From positions 1-58,495 of the forward strand of contig JAKOZM010000173.1 in NCBI GenBank assembly GCA_029779995.1: a stretch of 58,495 nt of DNA, read 5' to 3'. A program made the position numbers and the translations under genes. Below are positions 41,112 through 49,601 of the stretch, one piece after another. The notes under the pieces were generated by a model, which saw nothing but the letters and a program-made list of their open reading frames with translations, did no database searches and was not told the origin of the DNA. This DNA is from Actinomycetes bacterium. Lineage in GTDB: Bacteria; Actinomycetota; Actinomycetes; S36-B12; UBA10799. The number at the start of each line of letters is the position of its first letter. Within the stretch, counting starts at the first letter, position 1.

Positions 41112-42176
41112 ATGGCACGTCCACCCGCGTGGAGGCACACGCTCGATGAGGCTCGACGACAGGCTCTCGTCGCCATCGACTTCTACAACCGTCCCGGTGA
41201 TCGGCGCAGCTTCAGTGACTTCATCGTCCACATCCACCTCGCCTGGCAGAACCTGCTCCACGCTGACCGGATGCGCCGCAAGGCGGAAATCTTCTACCGC
41301 GAGTCAGGCGGTCGCCGCCTCTTCAAGCGAAATCCGGACGGCTCGAAGAAGACCTGGGATTTGACCCAGTGCCTGAGGCACGAGTTCAAGGACAACGACC
41401 CGATCAGAGCCAACGTCGAGTTCTTCGTCGGGCTGCGGAATCACGTCGAGCACCGATTCCAGGACTCAGTCTTGGTTGCTACGGCCGCCGAGGCGCACGC
41501 TTGCATCATCAACTTCGAGGCGGAACTTGTGCGCCGGTTCGGCTCCCGCGAGACGCTGGGTTCAGAGCTGAAGTTCCCAGTCTTCGTGCAGTCGCTCAGC
41601 CCGTCGAGGTACGAGGAGCAACGCAATCTCCGGCGCGGACTGCCCGCGGCCGTCTCAAGCTTCATCACTGAGTTCCAAGTCGGCCTCCCTGACGAGGTGC
41701 GCAGTGACGAGCGATTCGCCTACCGCCTCCTGCTGCTTCCGATGAAGGGACCGAAGACGGAGGCGGACCTAGCGCTCAACTTCGTGCGACAAGAAGACCT
41801 CAGCGAGGAGGAACTTCAGGCACTCCTCGGACAAGAAGGCAGCGTGATCGTTGCGGAGAAGTACCGCGAAGCAGTGCACGGCGATGAGATGCTGCCCAAG
41901 GCTGCCGCGGCTGCGGTGGAGAAGCGAATTCCGTTCAAGTTCAGGGTCAACGACTTCACCGCCATCCGGAAGGCATGGCAGATCGGCCCGGCCAAGAGCG
42001 GTGACAAGGAACAGTTGCCGAAGTCAGACGGCTACTGCGTCTACTCACCCGCGTTCAAGCAGTTCGTATACCGGCCGAAACTCGTCGACCGGATAGTCGG
42101 AGCGGTCGATACGGCCGAGAAGTACCAAGCGCTACTTGGCCGCTCACCGACCATGAAGACTTCGGACGGAACCTGA
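41112..42176 (+). CDS. DUF3644-type HEPN protein
   Basis: The protein has 354 residues from ATG 41112. DUF3644 is at about 10-150: ALVAIDFYNRPGDRRSFSDFIVHIHLAWQNLLHADRMRRK, and GLRNHVEHRF with Arg109-x4-His114, the HEPN RNase signature. The C-terminal part (about 190-350) is mixed, with FRVNDFTAIRKAWQI and YCVYSPAFKQFVYRPKLVDRIV, resembling a small DNA-binding unit. As last gene of the locus it is a likely effector that cuts RNA on infection. The 3' end overlaps the convergent methyltransferase gene by 33 bp. Confidence 0.85.
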   Translation: MARPPAWRHTLDEARRQALVAIDFYNRPGDRRSFSDFIVHIHLAWQNLLHADRMRRKAEIFYRESGGRRLFKRNPDGSKKTWDLTQCLRHEFKDNDPIRANVEFFVGLRNHVEHRFQDSVLVATAAEAHACIINFEAELVRRFGSRETLGSELKFPVFVQSLSPSRYEEQRNLRRGLPAAVSSFITEFQVGLPDEVRSDERFAYRLLLLPMKGPKTEADLALNFVRQEDLSEEELQALLGQEGSVIVAEKYREAVHGDEMLPKAAAAAVEKRIPFKFRVNDFTAIRKAWQIGPAKSGDKEQLPKSDGYCVYSPAFKQFVYRPKLVDRIVGAVDTAEKYQALLGRSPTMKTSDGT

Positions 42177-43253
42177 GCGGGCGCCCAGAAGATCGAGTGC
42201 CTGCGCAGCCTGTAGTGGCAGGACTCCGTTCCCAAGCGCGGTGATCTGTTGGTTCTGCGTCAGCTCTGCGCCGTCGGTGACCCACGCGGTCGGCAAGCCC
42301 ATTAGCCACTCCACGAATGCTGGTGCTGGGCGGGGGCCGTCGGCGTCATTCAGGAGGGCTGGCGCGGGTGCGGGTCGCCCGGTGATGTGTTCCCATCGTG
42401 TGATGGCGTCGGCGTAGCGTCCCCAGCGCTGAACAGTCCGTCGATCAGGGACCACAGCGTCTCCGACTCGGCTCTCCTGTTCGGCGAGCCAGCCGGTCCG
42501 TGGAGGGCGAAGTCGATGATCTGGTGGGACAGAGCGATGGTCCCTCGCCGGGCTCGCACCTGGTCGAGGGTTTCCCCGCCGCGTGAGGAGTCGGTCGCCA
42601 GTGGGGTGCGGAACAGTGCGCCGGGCGAGGGCGAAGATGCGGAAGCGTTGGTGAGGAGCGCCGACAAGGGCAGCCGGTAGACCGATCCATCGCACATCCA
42701 TCCGCAGGTCGGCCAAATCCCCGAGTACGGCGCCGAGAGCCCGTAGAGGTCGAGCTGCGTCGTCTCCCAGATGCCACGGGTCGGGTTCCATGCCGCGAAG
42801 GGTTGCGTCACGGGGGTTGCGTTGGTCATGGCCGTCTCCTTGTCTGGCTGCTCGTGTCGCGGGTGAGGACAGCAGCCCGCGGACGTTCTCGATGACGACC
42901 CATTCAGGCTGGAGCTCGTCGATCGCTGCGGCCATGTGTGCCCACAGCCCCGAGCGGGTGCCTGGCGCGATGCCGGCGCGCTTGCCGACGGTGGACACGT
43001 CCTGGCAGGGAAACCCGCCGATGAGGACGTCCACGGGCTCGACCTGACTCCAGTCGATAGCGGTGATGTCGCCCAGGTTCGGTGCGTCGGGCCAGTGGCG
43101 GGCGAAGACTTGGGCGACGGGTTCGTTGAGTTCGGAGAACCACACCGTCTTGGCGTTGAAAACGTGTTCGACGGCGAGGTCGAGGCCGCCGTACCCGCTG
43201 AACAGCGACCCGATCCTGAGCCGTGAATCGCTACTGGCGTTGGGTTCGTGCAT
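42144..43253 (-). CDS. Cytosine-5 DNA methyltransferase
   Basis: The protein has 369 residues from ATG 43253 with GGAG seven bases upstream. Motif I LRIGSLFSGYGGLDLAVEHVF; motif IV GGFPCQDVSTVGKRAG with the catalytic Cys near 83; motif VI VVIENVRGLL; motif VIII LVGAPHQRFRIFAL (QxRxR-like); motif X QQITALGNGVLPLQ. The region between VIII and X (target recognition) is short, and its DNA also holds a second long frame. It diverges from the relaxase gene; such methyltransferases protect ICEs from host restriction. No cognate nuclease is next to it, so it is an orphan. Confidence 0.9.
   Translation of the reverse strand: MHEPNASSDSRLRIGSLFSGYGGLDLAVEHVFNAKTVWFSELNEPVAQVFARHWPDAPNLGDITAIDWSQVEPVDVLIGGFPCQDVSTVGKRAGIAPGTRSGLWAHMAAAIDELQPEWVVIENVRGLLSSPATRAARQGDGHDQRNPRDATLRGMEPDPWHLGDDAARPLRALGAVLGDLADLRMDVRWIGLPAALVGAPHQRFRIFALARRTVPHPTGDRLLTRRGNPRPGASPARDHRSVPPDHRLRPPRTGWLAEQESRVGDAVVPDRRTVQRWGRYADAITRWEHITGRPAPAPALLNDADGPRPAPAFVEWLMGLPTAWVTDGAELTQNQQITALGNGVLPLQAAQALDLLGARSGSVRSLHGR
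42350..42829 (-). CDS. Candidate gene nested in another frame of the cytosine methyltransferase gene
   Basis: The 159-residue frame starts at ATG 42829 with AAGGAG six bases upstream, a far better ribosome site than expected by chance. The peptide is not GC-noise: FAAWNPTRGIWETTQLDLYG, APYSGIWPTCGWMCDGSVYRL, ETLWSLIDGLFSAGDATPTP. This resembles the 'WETxQLDLFG…YSxTWPTSGxTRNGxxY' sequences I know from methyltransferase-linked genes of actinophages and ICEs. The main frame over the same DNA also carries genuine motif VIII. Either both frames are used or one is a database illusion. I list it as a candidate. Confidence 0.4.
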   Translation of the reverse strand: MTNATPVTQPFAAWNPTRGIWETTQLDLYGLSAPYSGIWPTCGWMCDGSVYRLPLSALLTNASASSPSPGALFRTPLATDSSRGGETLDQVRARRGTIALSHQIIDFALHGPAGSPNRRAESETLWSLIDGLFSAGDATPTPSHDGNTSPGDPHPRQPS

Positions 43254-43548
43254 GAAGCTCTCCGGCTGACAGTCGTCCCCGACATCCGCGCCTCGTCGAG
43301 AACCGGTGCCGAGCTGGTCACCTGTCAGGTGCACGACTCCGACACGCATCCGATGACCGCCCACGCTGACCCGAGCCACCCCGCCCAGCAGGCGTCGGAG
43401 CCGTCGCCGGAGCCTCGTTCTCAGGCCTCTGCTCGGACCTCCTTCTGATGCCACACGCGTCTTGCAGATCGAGGTTCAGCCGGGCATTACCGGCAACAGA
43501 GGTCACCGGGGTCGGGTGCTCACCTGCCCGACAGGAGCGGAGGTGACC
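43254..43548. promoter_or_regulatory. Divergent methyltransferase/relaxase control region, candidate oriT
   Basis: These 295 bp contain the perfect palindrome CACCTGTCAGGTG (43320-43332), the inverted repeat GCCGG-N6-CCGGC near 43481-43497, and the motif copy GCTCACCTGCCCGACA (ending 43533) before the relaxase ribosome site (GGAGGTG). An origin of transfer is often next to the MobF relaxase gene, and a long open frame across the region (from 43462) is probably not translated. Neither nick site nor promoters could be fixed by eye. Confidence 0.4.
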
Positions 43549-46500
43549 ATGACTGTTTCGATGCGTGTGATGTCGGCGGGTGACGGTTACAAGTACCTGC
43601 TCAAGACCGTCGCGGCAGCCGACGGCAACAGGTCGCTCTCGACGCCGCTCACTCGCTACTACATGGAAGAAGGCACTCCTCCCGGCCGCTGGCTCGGCGC
43701 GGGCGTAGCGGCTCTCGGCAAGGGCGAGATTCAGGTGGGCGACCGAGTCTCAGAGCACCAACTCCAGTTGCTGATGGGGGCTGGCCATGATCCGATCACC
43801 GACCAACCGCTCGGTCGTGCCTTCCCGATCTACAAGAGCGATGCGAAGCGGATCGAGGCGCGGATCGCTGACCTCGAACCGACCATGACACCTGGTGCCA
43901 AAGGTGAGGCCGTTGCGCAGATCGTGGCCGAGGAGACTGCCCGGAGCACACGACGTGCGGTGGCTGGGTTCGACTTCACCTTCTCGATCCCGAAGTCCGC
44001 GAGCGTGTTGTGGGCGGTCGCTGACGCCGGGGTGCAGGCTCTGATCGGTGAGGCGCATCATCGAGCGGTTGCGGAGGTGGTTGCGTTCATGGAACGCGAG
44101 GTTGCAGCCACCCGCACGGGCGCAACCGCCGGAGACGGTGCGGTTGCGCAGGTCGATGTCACCGGGCTCGTCGCGACCGCGTTCGATCACTTCGACTCCC
44201 GTGCCGGCGACCCCCATCTCCATACACATGTGGTCATCAGCAACAAGGTGAAGACCGCTTTCGACGGCAAGTGGCGCTCGCTCGACGGCCGACCGATGCA
44301 CGCCGCCGTGGTCGCCCTCTCCGAGCTCCACGAGGCCGTGTTCGCCGACCACATGACCCGGGCGTTTGGCGTGGCATGGGAGGCGCGCGAGATGGGCCGC
44401 GACCGGAACCCGGCGTGGGCGATCACCGGGGTGCCCGAAGAACTGGTCGCGGAGTTCTCCACCCGCGCCCGCCACATCGACGTAGAGAAGGACCGCCTCA
44501 TCGCTGAGTACGTCGCCCAGCACGGCCGCCAGCCCTCGAACGCGACGATCCTCAAGCTCCGCGCCCAAGCAACCCTGACCACGCGGCCCGAGAAGCAGGT
44601 CCGGTCCCTGGCCGACCTCACCGCAGAGTGGCGAGCCCGCGCTACGAAGACGCTGGAACGGGACGCGACGATGTGGGCTCGCGAGGTCACCGACAACGAC
44701 AAGCCGCTGCTGCTTCGCGCCGACGACGTGCCGCTCGACGTGATCGGCGAGATCGGCCGCTCAGTGGTCGAGGTGGTCGGTGAGAAGCGATCCACCTGGC
44801 GCCGCTGGAATCTCATGGCCGAGGCATCCAGGCAGACGATGGGCTGGCGATTCGCGACCATGCAAGACCGAGAAGCGATCGTCGCGATGGTCGCCGACGC
44901 CGCCGAACAGGTGTCCCTCCGGTTGACGCCACCCGAACTCGCTACCTCACCGATCGTGTTCCGCCGAGAAGACGGCACCTCAGTGTTCCGCCCGAAGAGT
45001 TCGACCGTGTTCACTTCGGAGACCCAGCTCGCGGCCGAGGACAGGCTCCTCGAACGCGCCAGCAACTTGACCGGACCGGCAGTGGCGCTCGCGACGGTCG
45101 AGAAGATCACGCGTCGCGCCGACCCCGAAGGTCGGCTGCTCGGCGACGACCAAGCCGACGCTCTGATCCGCATCGCCGTGTCAGGACGGATGCTCGATGT
45201 CCTCGTCGGTCCTGCCGGGGCGGGGAAAACCACCGCCATGAACGCACTCCGCCGCACGTGGGAAGCCGAACACGGCGCCGGTTCCGTCGTGGGCCTCGCG
45301 CCGTCGGCGGTAGCCGCGCAGGTGCTGGCCGACGATCTGGGGATCGCGACCGAGAACACGGCGAAGTGGTGGCAGAACCATCTCCTGCACGGCACGACGT
45401 TCGAGAGGGGTCAGCTCGTCATCATCGACGAAGCATCCTTGGCGGGCACTCTGTCGCTGGACCGCATCACCCACCTTGCTCAGGATGCTGGCGCGAAGGT
45501 GCTACTGGTCGGCGACTACGCCCAGCTCCAGTCCGTGGACGCCGGCGGTGCGTTCGCGATGATCGCCAACGACCGGGACGACACCCCGGAACTGGTCGAC
45601 GTTCACCGCTTCACCCACGCTTGGGAGAAGACCGCCTCACTCGAGCTGCGCCACGGCCGTGCCCAGGCCATCGACGCCTACCTGGACCATCAGCGCATCA
45701 CCGGCGGCGACGCCGAGACCATGACCGATTCCGCCTACAACGCCTGGCGCGCCGACCGCGACAAAGGGCTCGTCTCGGTGCTGATCGCCGAGACCCACGA
45801 AGACGTGACCGCGCTCAACCGACGCGCCCGCGCCGACCTGATCCACAACAAGACGCTGAACCCCGACCGCGAGGTCGAACTGCGCGACGGCACCGCCGCC
45901 GGGGTTGGCGACACCATCATCACGCGACAGAACAACCGGCGGCTTCGCACCGTGACTGGACGGGACTGGGTGCGCAACGGCGATGTCTGGATCATCACCG
46001 CTGTCGGCGCCGACGGGACTCTCACCATTGCGCGCGACTACGGGACCGGGACCACCGTCCGCGAGGACGGGACCACCGCGGTTCGGAGGCGTGGGCGAAG
46101 GTTCGGCGGCAGTATCGTCCTGCCAGCCTCGTATGTCTCCGAGAGTGTCGATCTCGGCTACGCAGTCACCGCCTACCGTGCGCAAGGCGTCACGACCGAC
46201 ACCGCGCACGTGCTGGTCGAACCGACCTCGACCAGAGAGACCTTCTACGTCGCCATGACCCGAGGCCGGCACTCCAACCGCGCCTACGTCACCCTCGACC
46301 GCGCCGACGACCATGCAGAGCCGCACCCCGGCGACGACCCCAACGCGACCGCACGCAGCGTGCTCTACGGCGTGCTCCAGCACAGTGGAGCTGAGCTCTC
46401 GGCGCACGAGACCATCGTCGCTGAGCAAGAGCAGTGGGGCTCGATCGCCCAGCTCGCCGCCGAGTACGAGACCATCGCCGCCGCAGCCCAACGCGACCGC

Positions 46501-47160
46501 TGGGCCATGCTCATCCGCAGCTCCGGGCTCACCGACGAACAGGCCGACAGCGCCATCGAATCCGAGGCATTCGGGCCACTCGCCGCCGAACTCCGCCGCG
46601 CTGAGGCCAACCACCACGATGTCGACGCGCTGCTGCCGCGGCTTGTCGCAGCGAGAGGGTTCAGCGACGCCGACGACATCGCCGCCGTCCTCCACTACCG
46701 CGTCGAACGAGCAACGGCTCGACCGGCCGGGTCAGGACGAACCAGGAAGCCGCCACACCTCATCGCTGGCCTCATCCCACACGCCCACGGCGTAACGGAC
46801 GCCGAGATGCGTGCAGCACTCGACGAGCGAGAAGCTTTGATCGAGGCGCGCGCCGACGCCATACTCGACACTGCGCTGACCGAGAGCGCACCGTGGATGA
46901 CGGCACTGGGAGCGCCGCCCGCCGACCGACGACAAGCGGCAACGTGGCGCAGGTCCGCACGCGTGGTCGCCGCCTACCGAGACCGATACCGCATCACCGA
47001 CGACACACCCCTCGGCGCCCCGCCCGAGTCAACCGCGCAGAAGATCGACGCCGCCCGAGCGCGATCGGCGATTGATCGGGCAGTCCAGGCGCGCCGTGCC
47101 GTGGGCGCCGAAGAAGGGAGAGCTTCGCAGTCCCCAGCACACGGCATCCGCGGACTGTAG
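43549..47160 (+). CDS. MobF-family relaxase with TraI/TrwC-type helicase
   Basis: The protein has 1203 residues from ATG 43549 (GGAGGTGACC precedes). The TrwC relaxase domain is at about 1-330 with FSIPKSASVLWAVAD and the three-His metal site HLHTHVV at 223-229; the catalytic Tyr is probably in the first 40 residues (GYKYLL or YYMEEG). A RecD-like helicase domain follows with GPAGAGKTT at 554-562, VIIDEASLAG, KVLLVGDYAQLQSVDAGGAF and VTAYRAQGVTTDTAHVLV. It nicks oriT and unwinds the strand. The C-terminal 250 residues are helical and specific. About 250 bp of non-coding DNA follow. Confidence 0.93.
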   Translation: MTVSMRVMSAGDGYKYLLKTVAAADGNRSLSTPLTRYYMEEGTPPGRWLGAGVAALGKGEIQVGDRVSEHQLQLLMGAGHDPITDQPLGRAFPIYKSDAKRIEARIADLEPTMTPGAKGEAVAQIVAEETARSTRRAVAGFDFTFSIPKSASVLWAVADAGVQALIGEAHHRAVAEVVAFMEREVAATRTGATAGDGAVAQVDVTGLVATAFDHFDSRAGDPHLHTHVVISNKVKTAFDGKWRSLDGRPMHAAVVALSELHEAVFADHMTRAFGVAWEAREMGRDRNPAWAITGVPEELVAEFSTRARHIDVEKDRLIAEYVAQHGRQPSNATILKLRAQATLTTRPEKQVRSLADLTAEWRARATKTLERDATMWAREVTDNDKPLLLRADDVPLDVIGEIGRSVVEVVGEKRSTWRRWNLMAEASRQTMGWRFATMQDREAIVAMVADAAEQVSLRLTPPELATSPIVFRREDGTSVFRPKSSTVFTSETQLAAEDRLLERASNLTGPAVALATVEKITRRADPEGRLLGDDQADALIRIAVSGRMLDVLVGPAGAGKTTAMNALRRTWEAEHGAGSVVGLAPSAVAAQVLADDLGIATENTAKWWQNHLLHGTTFERGQLVIIDEASLAGTLSLDRITHLAQDAGAKVLLVGDYAQLQSVDAGGAFAMIANDRDDTPELVDVHRFTHAWEKTASLELRHGRAQAIDAYLDHQRITGGDAETMTDSAYNAWRADRDKGLVSVLIAETHEDVTALNRRARADLIHNKTLNPDREVELRDGTAAGVGDTIITRQNNRRLRTVTGRDWVRNGDVWIITAVGADGTLTIARDYGTGTTVREDGTTAVRRRGRRFGGSIVLPASYVSESVDLGYAVTAYRAQGVTTDTAHVLVEPTSTRETFYVAMTRGRHSNRAYVTLDRADDHAEPHPGDDPNATARSVLYGVLQHSGAELSAHETIVAEQEQWGSIAQLAAEYETIAAAAQRDRWAMLIRSSGLTDEQADSAIESEAFGPLAAELRRAEANHHDVDALLPRLVAARGFSDADDIAAVLHYRVERATARPAGSGRTRKPPHLIAGLIPHAHGVTDAEMRAALDEREALIEARADAILDTALTESAPWMTALGAPPADRRQAATWRRSARVVAAYRDRYRITDDTPLGAPPESTAQKIDAARARSAIDRAVQARRAVGAEEGRASQSPAHGIRGL

Positions 47161-47407
47161 ACACCCGGAACTCGCTCGCCGTTGCGGCCGCGATCTTGTG
47201 ACCACTGGGTTGCCGGACTTGACCCCAACAGTCGGGAGCCCCGGCTGGCCAACTGGGTCGAGCACCACGACGACCGGCCCTACCTATACACCCGGGAGCG
47301 CCAGATCGGGGCTCGACGCGCGGAACGATCGGCGAGTCAGGCCCGCGCTGTCAGGAGGAGCCGATAGCGTTGGAGCAGTTGATCGTCGCACGGAAGGAGG
47401 CGGGTAG

Positions 47408-48610
47408 GTGGTAGTCCGGTACATGGGTACGAAGCGCCACATGGCGGACCATGTACGTGACACGATCTCCGAGCTCAAGCCCGATGGGCGCGTTGTAGAC
47501 CTCTTCTCCGGCATGGGTAGCGTGGCGGAGAGCCTTCGAGAGACCGCGTCGGTCGTCACGAACGACGCGCTGAGTTTTACTGCGGCAGTATCACGGGCAC
47601 GTTTCACGGGACCTGACCGCTCTACGCCGTCCGCAGAGGTCATAGAGCGTCTGCTTCCCTCGTACGAGGCCCGGCTCCACGAGTTGGAAGCCGTCTATGC
47701 CGTAGAGCTGAAGACCGAGACCACGGCTCTCCGTGGCTCGCGAGCCGATCTGCTCAGCTACATGGACAAAGCGCAGCATGTAGGCAACTCTGCAGCACGC
47801 CGCCGGAAGGCGAAGCTCGCGGCCGAGTCGAGTGGTTCAGAACACTACGAGCTCGCAAGTTTGTACTTCTCGGCCGGATACCTCAGTCTTCGCCAAGCTA
47901 TTGAGTTGGATGCCGCAAGGGCGGCCATAGACGCCGATGTCCACCTAAGAGACCGCGACTGGATGTTGGCCGCCTGGATTGCCGGAACATCCGTCCTTGT
48001 CAACGCTCCGGGCCACACAGCCCAGTTCCTCAGGCCAAACTCGGAATCAGCGCACACGCGTATTGTGCGTACTTGGACCCGTTCACTCTGGGACGAGTTC
48101 GGTTTGGCACTCGAAGCAGTTTCGCAGGTTGGTGACGAGGCATGGCGGAGGAACAACTCCGTATACGTCGGCGACGCGCTCGACCTTGTCAGTGCGGGGG
48201 AACTCCGCGACATTGGGACCGTGTATGCAGACCCGCCATATACGAAGGATCAATACAGCCGGTATTACCACATGTACGAAACGCTGTACCGCTACGATTT
48301 TCCAGACTCCACTGGCGCGGGGCGGAATAGGTCTGATCGCTTTACCACCGGATTTTCGTTGAAGACTGCTGTCGTGTCATCGTTCCATGACCTCTGTCGG
48401 AACGTATCGCGAATGCAAGTCCCCCTGGTCATTAGTTATCCGTCAAGTGGGTTGCTAGGCGACGCAGGTGCGACTGTGCCGGAGATCGCGCTTCAGTACT
48501 TTGGTGACGTTCAGACCCGGTCGTACGACGCAAACCACTCAACGATGGGCGCTTCCACAGGCGCGTCCAAGAAGTCGGCAACGGAGAATCTATATGTCTG
48601 TCTCGTCTGA
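47408..48610 (+). CDS. D12-class adenine-specific DNA methyltransferase
   Basis: The protein has 400 residues; GTG start with GGAGG eight bases upstream (ATG at 47423 also possible). The N-terminal YMGTKRHMADHV is the typical D12/Dam-like start. SAM motif I VVDLFSGMGSVAE has its Phe near 33, and the catalytic motif YADPPYTKDQYSRYYHMYE has DPPY at 275-278. A helical insert between them (about 75-200) is the likely target-recognition domain. GC is lower than the relaxase gene. The end overlaps the ParB-like gene by 17 bp, so the two are co-translated. Confidence 0.9.
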   Translation: MVVRYMGTKRHMADHVRDTISELKPDGRVVDLFSGMGSVAESLRETASVVTNDALSFTAAVSRARFTGPDRSTPSAEVIERLLPSYEARLHELEAVYAVELKTETTALRGSRADLLSYMDKAQHVGNSAARRRKAKLAAESSGSEHYELASLYFSAGYLSLRQAIELDAARAAIDADVHLRDRDWMLAAWIAGTSVLVNAPGHTAQFLRPNSESAHTRIVRTWTRSLWDEFGLALEAVSQVGDEAWRRNNSVYVGDALDLVSAGELRDIGTVYADPPYTKDQYSRYYHMYETLYRYDFPDSTGAGRNRSDRFTTGFSLKTAVVSSFHDLCRNVSRMQVPLVISYPSSGLLGDAGATVPEIALQYFGDVQTRSYDANHSTMGASTGASKKSATENLYVCLV

Positions 48611-49601
48611 AGCTGAAGAGCAAGTCGATACGCAGGAGAACGCAACCGCACAATTGCGGGAACTGAGTGTGTCGGATGTCGAGCCGAACGCTCAGAACCC
48701 GCGCCTGGACTTCCCGAAGGATGAGTTGGATCGACTCACGGACTCCATCGATTTGGAAGGCGTGCTCGTTCCAATTGTCGTGTATCCGAAGGGCGACAAG
48801 TACGTCCTTGTTGATGGCGAGCGTCGGTTCCGATGCGCCCGCGATCTCGGCCACAGCAAGATTCCGGCTGTCATCACGACGGAACGCAGCGAGCGCGAAG
48901 TCCTCCAGCAGATGTTCAACATCCATCTGATCCGGGAGCCTTGGCGTGATATTCCGACCGCAAAGGCGCTCCAGCGGCTTGCGCAAGAGATCAAGGACGC
49001 GGAGGGACAGGAGCCCAACGACAGCGAACTTCGCGACCTCACTGGTCTGTCGATCGAACGTGTGCGACAGCTCCGCTATGTTGTCACGCTCCCCGAGCAG
49101 TGGCAGGAATACATCCGGGAGGAGACGATCCCCCTCAACTTCTTCTGGGAACTCAAGAAGAACGTCATCGATGCCCTGCGCAGCAACAGGCCCGCGATTC
49201 TAGACGAGTACGGCGAAGATCGCGTGAGTAAGGCTTTCGTCCAGAAGCGACTTGACCAAGTGATCACCGACACCGTCAGCCTCCGCAAAGTCTCACCGAT
49301 CATCAGGTTCGCTGCGCAGGATGCTGAGTCGAACGGCACTGGAACCTCTTCGCTCGATACCTCGATCCGAGATCTCATCGAGAAGCCGGAGGCGACTATC
49401 GATGACGCGTACGAAGAGACTGTTCAGATGATGGTCGAGGTGGACAAACTGGGGCGCCGAACCTCAACCATGGTTGCGGTGTTCGCGAGGCTCCTGACCA
49501 AGACGGCGGGGACCTCGGACAATGAAGAGGTCCGCCGCCTCGGCCGCGAACTCATCCAACAAATCACAGCGCTGATCGACTCGAATGAGCAGCACAACTG
49601 A
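48594..49601 (+). CDS. ParB-like (sulfiredoxin-fold) protein in a restriction-modification operon
   Basis: The protein has 335 residues from ATG 48594. A ParB N-terminal domain is at about 20-125: LSVSDVEPNAQNPRLDFPKDELDRLTDSIDLEGVLVPIVVYPKG, with VDGERRFRCARDLG holding the GERR box. An HTH-like part follows (EPNDSELRDLTGLSIERVRQLRYVVTLPEQW), and a helical C-terminal half ends in TALIDSNEQHN. No ParA is present. ParB-fold proteins can be CTPases or DNA nickases; here it sits between methylase and nuclease, overlapping both, so it may act as DNA-loading or site-recognition subunit. That role is inference. Confidence 0.85.
   Translation: MSVSSEAEEQVDTQENATAQLRELSVSDVEPNAQNPRLDFPKDELDRLTDSIDLEGVLVPIVVYPKGDKYVLVDGERRFRCARDLGHSKIPAVITTERSEREVLQQMFNIHLIREPWRDIPTAKALQRLAQEIKDAEGQEPNDSELRDLTGLSIERVRQLRYVVTLPEQWQEYIREETIPLNFFWELKKNVIDALRSNRPAILDEYGEDRVSKAFVQKRLDQVITDTVSLRKVSPIIRFAAQDAESNGTGTSSLDTSIRDLIEKPEATIDDAYEETVQMMVEVDKLGRRTSTMVAVFARLLTKTAGTSDNEEVRRLGRELIQQITALIDSNEQHN

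Noticed and set aside
29715..42176. Assignment as a DISARM system
   Set aside because: The SNF2 helicase and adenine methylase would fit, but the DrmA helicase, DUF1998 (DrmB) and PLD nuclease (DrmC) are missing and DUF499/DUF1016/DUF3644 are present instead.
47161..47407. Short gene after the relaxase (a 61-codon frame at 47182)
   Set aside because: Arg-rich, no ribosome site, and overlaps the leader of the D12 methylase; probably decayed relaxase-end sequence.
48594..49601. ParB-like gene as part of a partition locus
   Set aside because: There is no ParA-type ATPase or parS-like palindrome nearby, and both ends overlap the methylase and nuclease genes.
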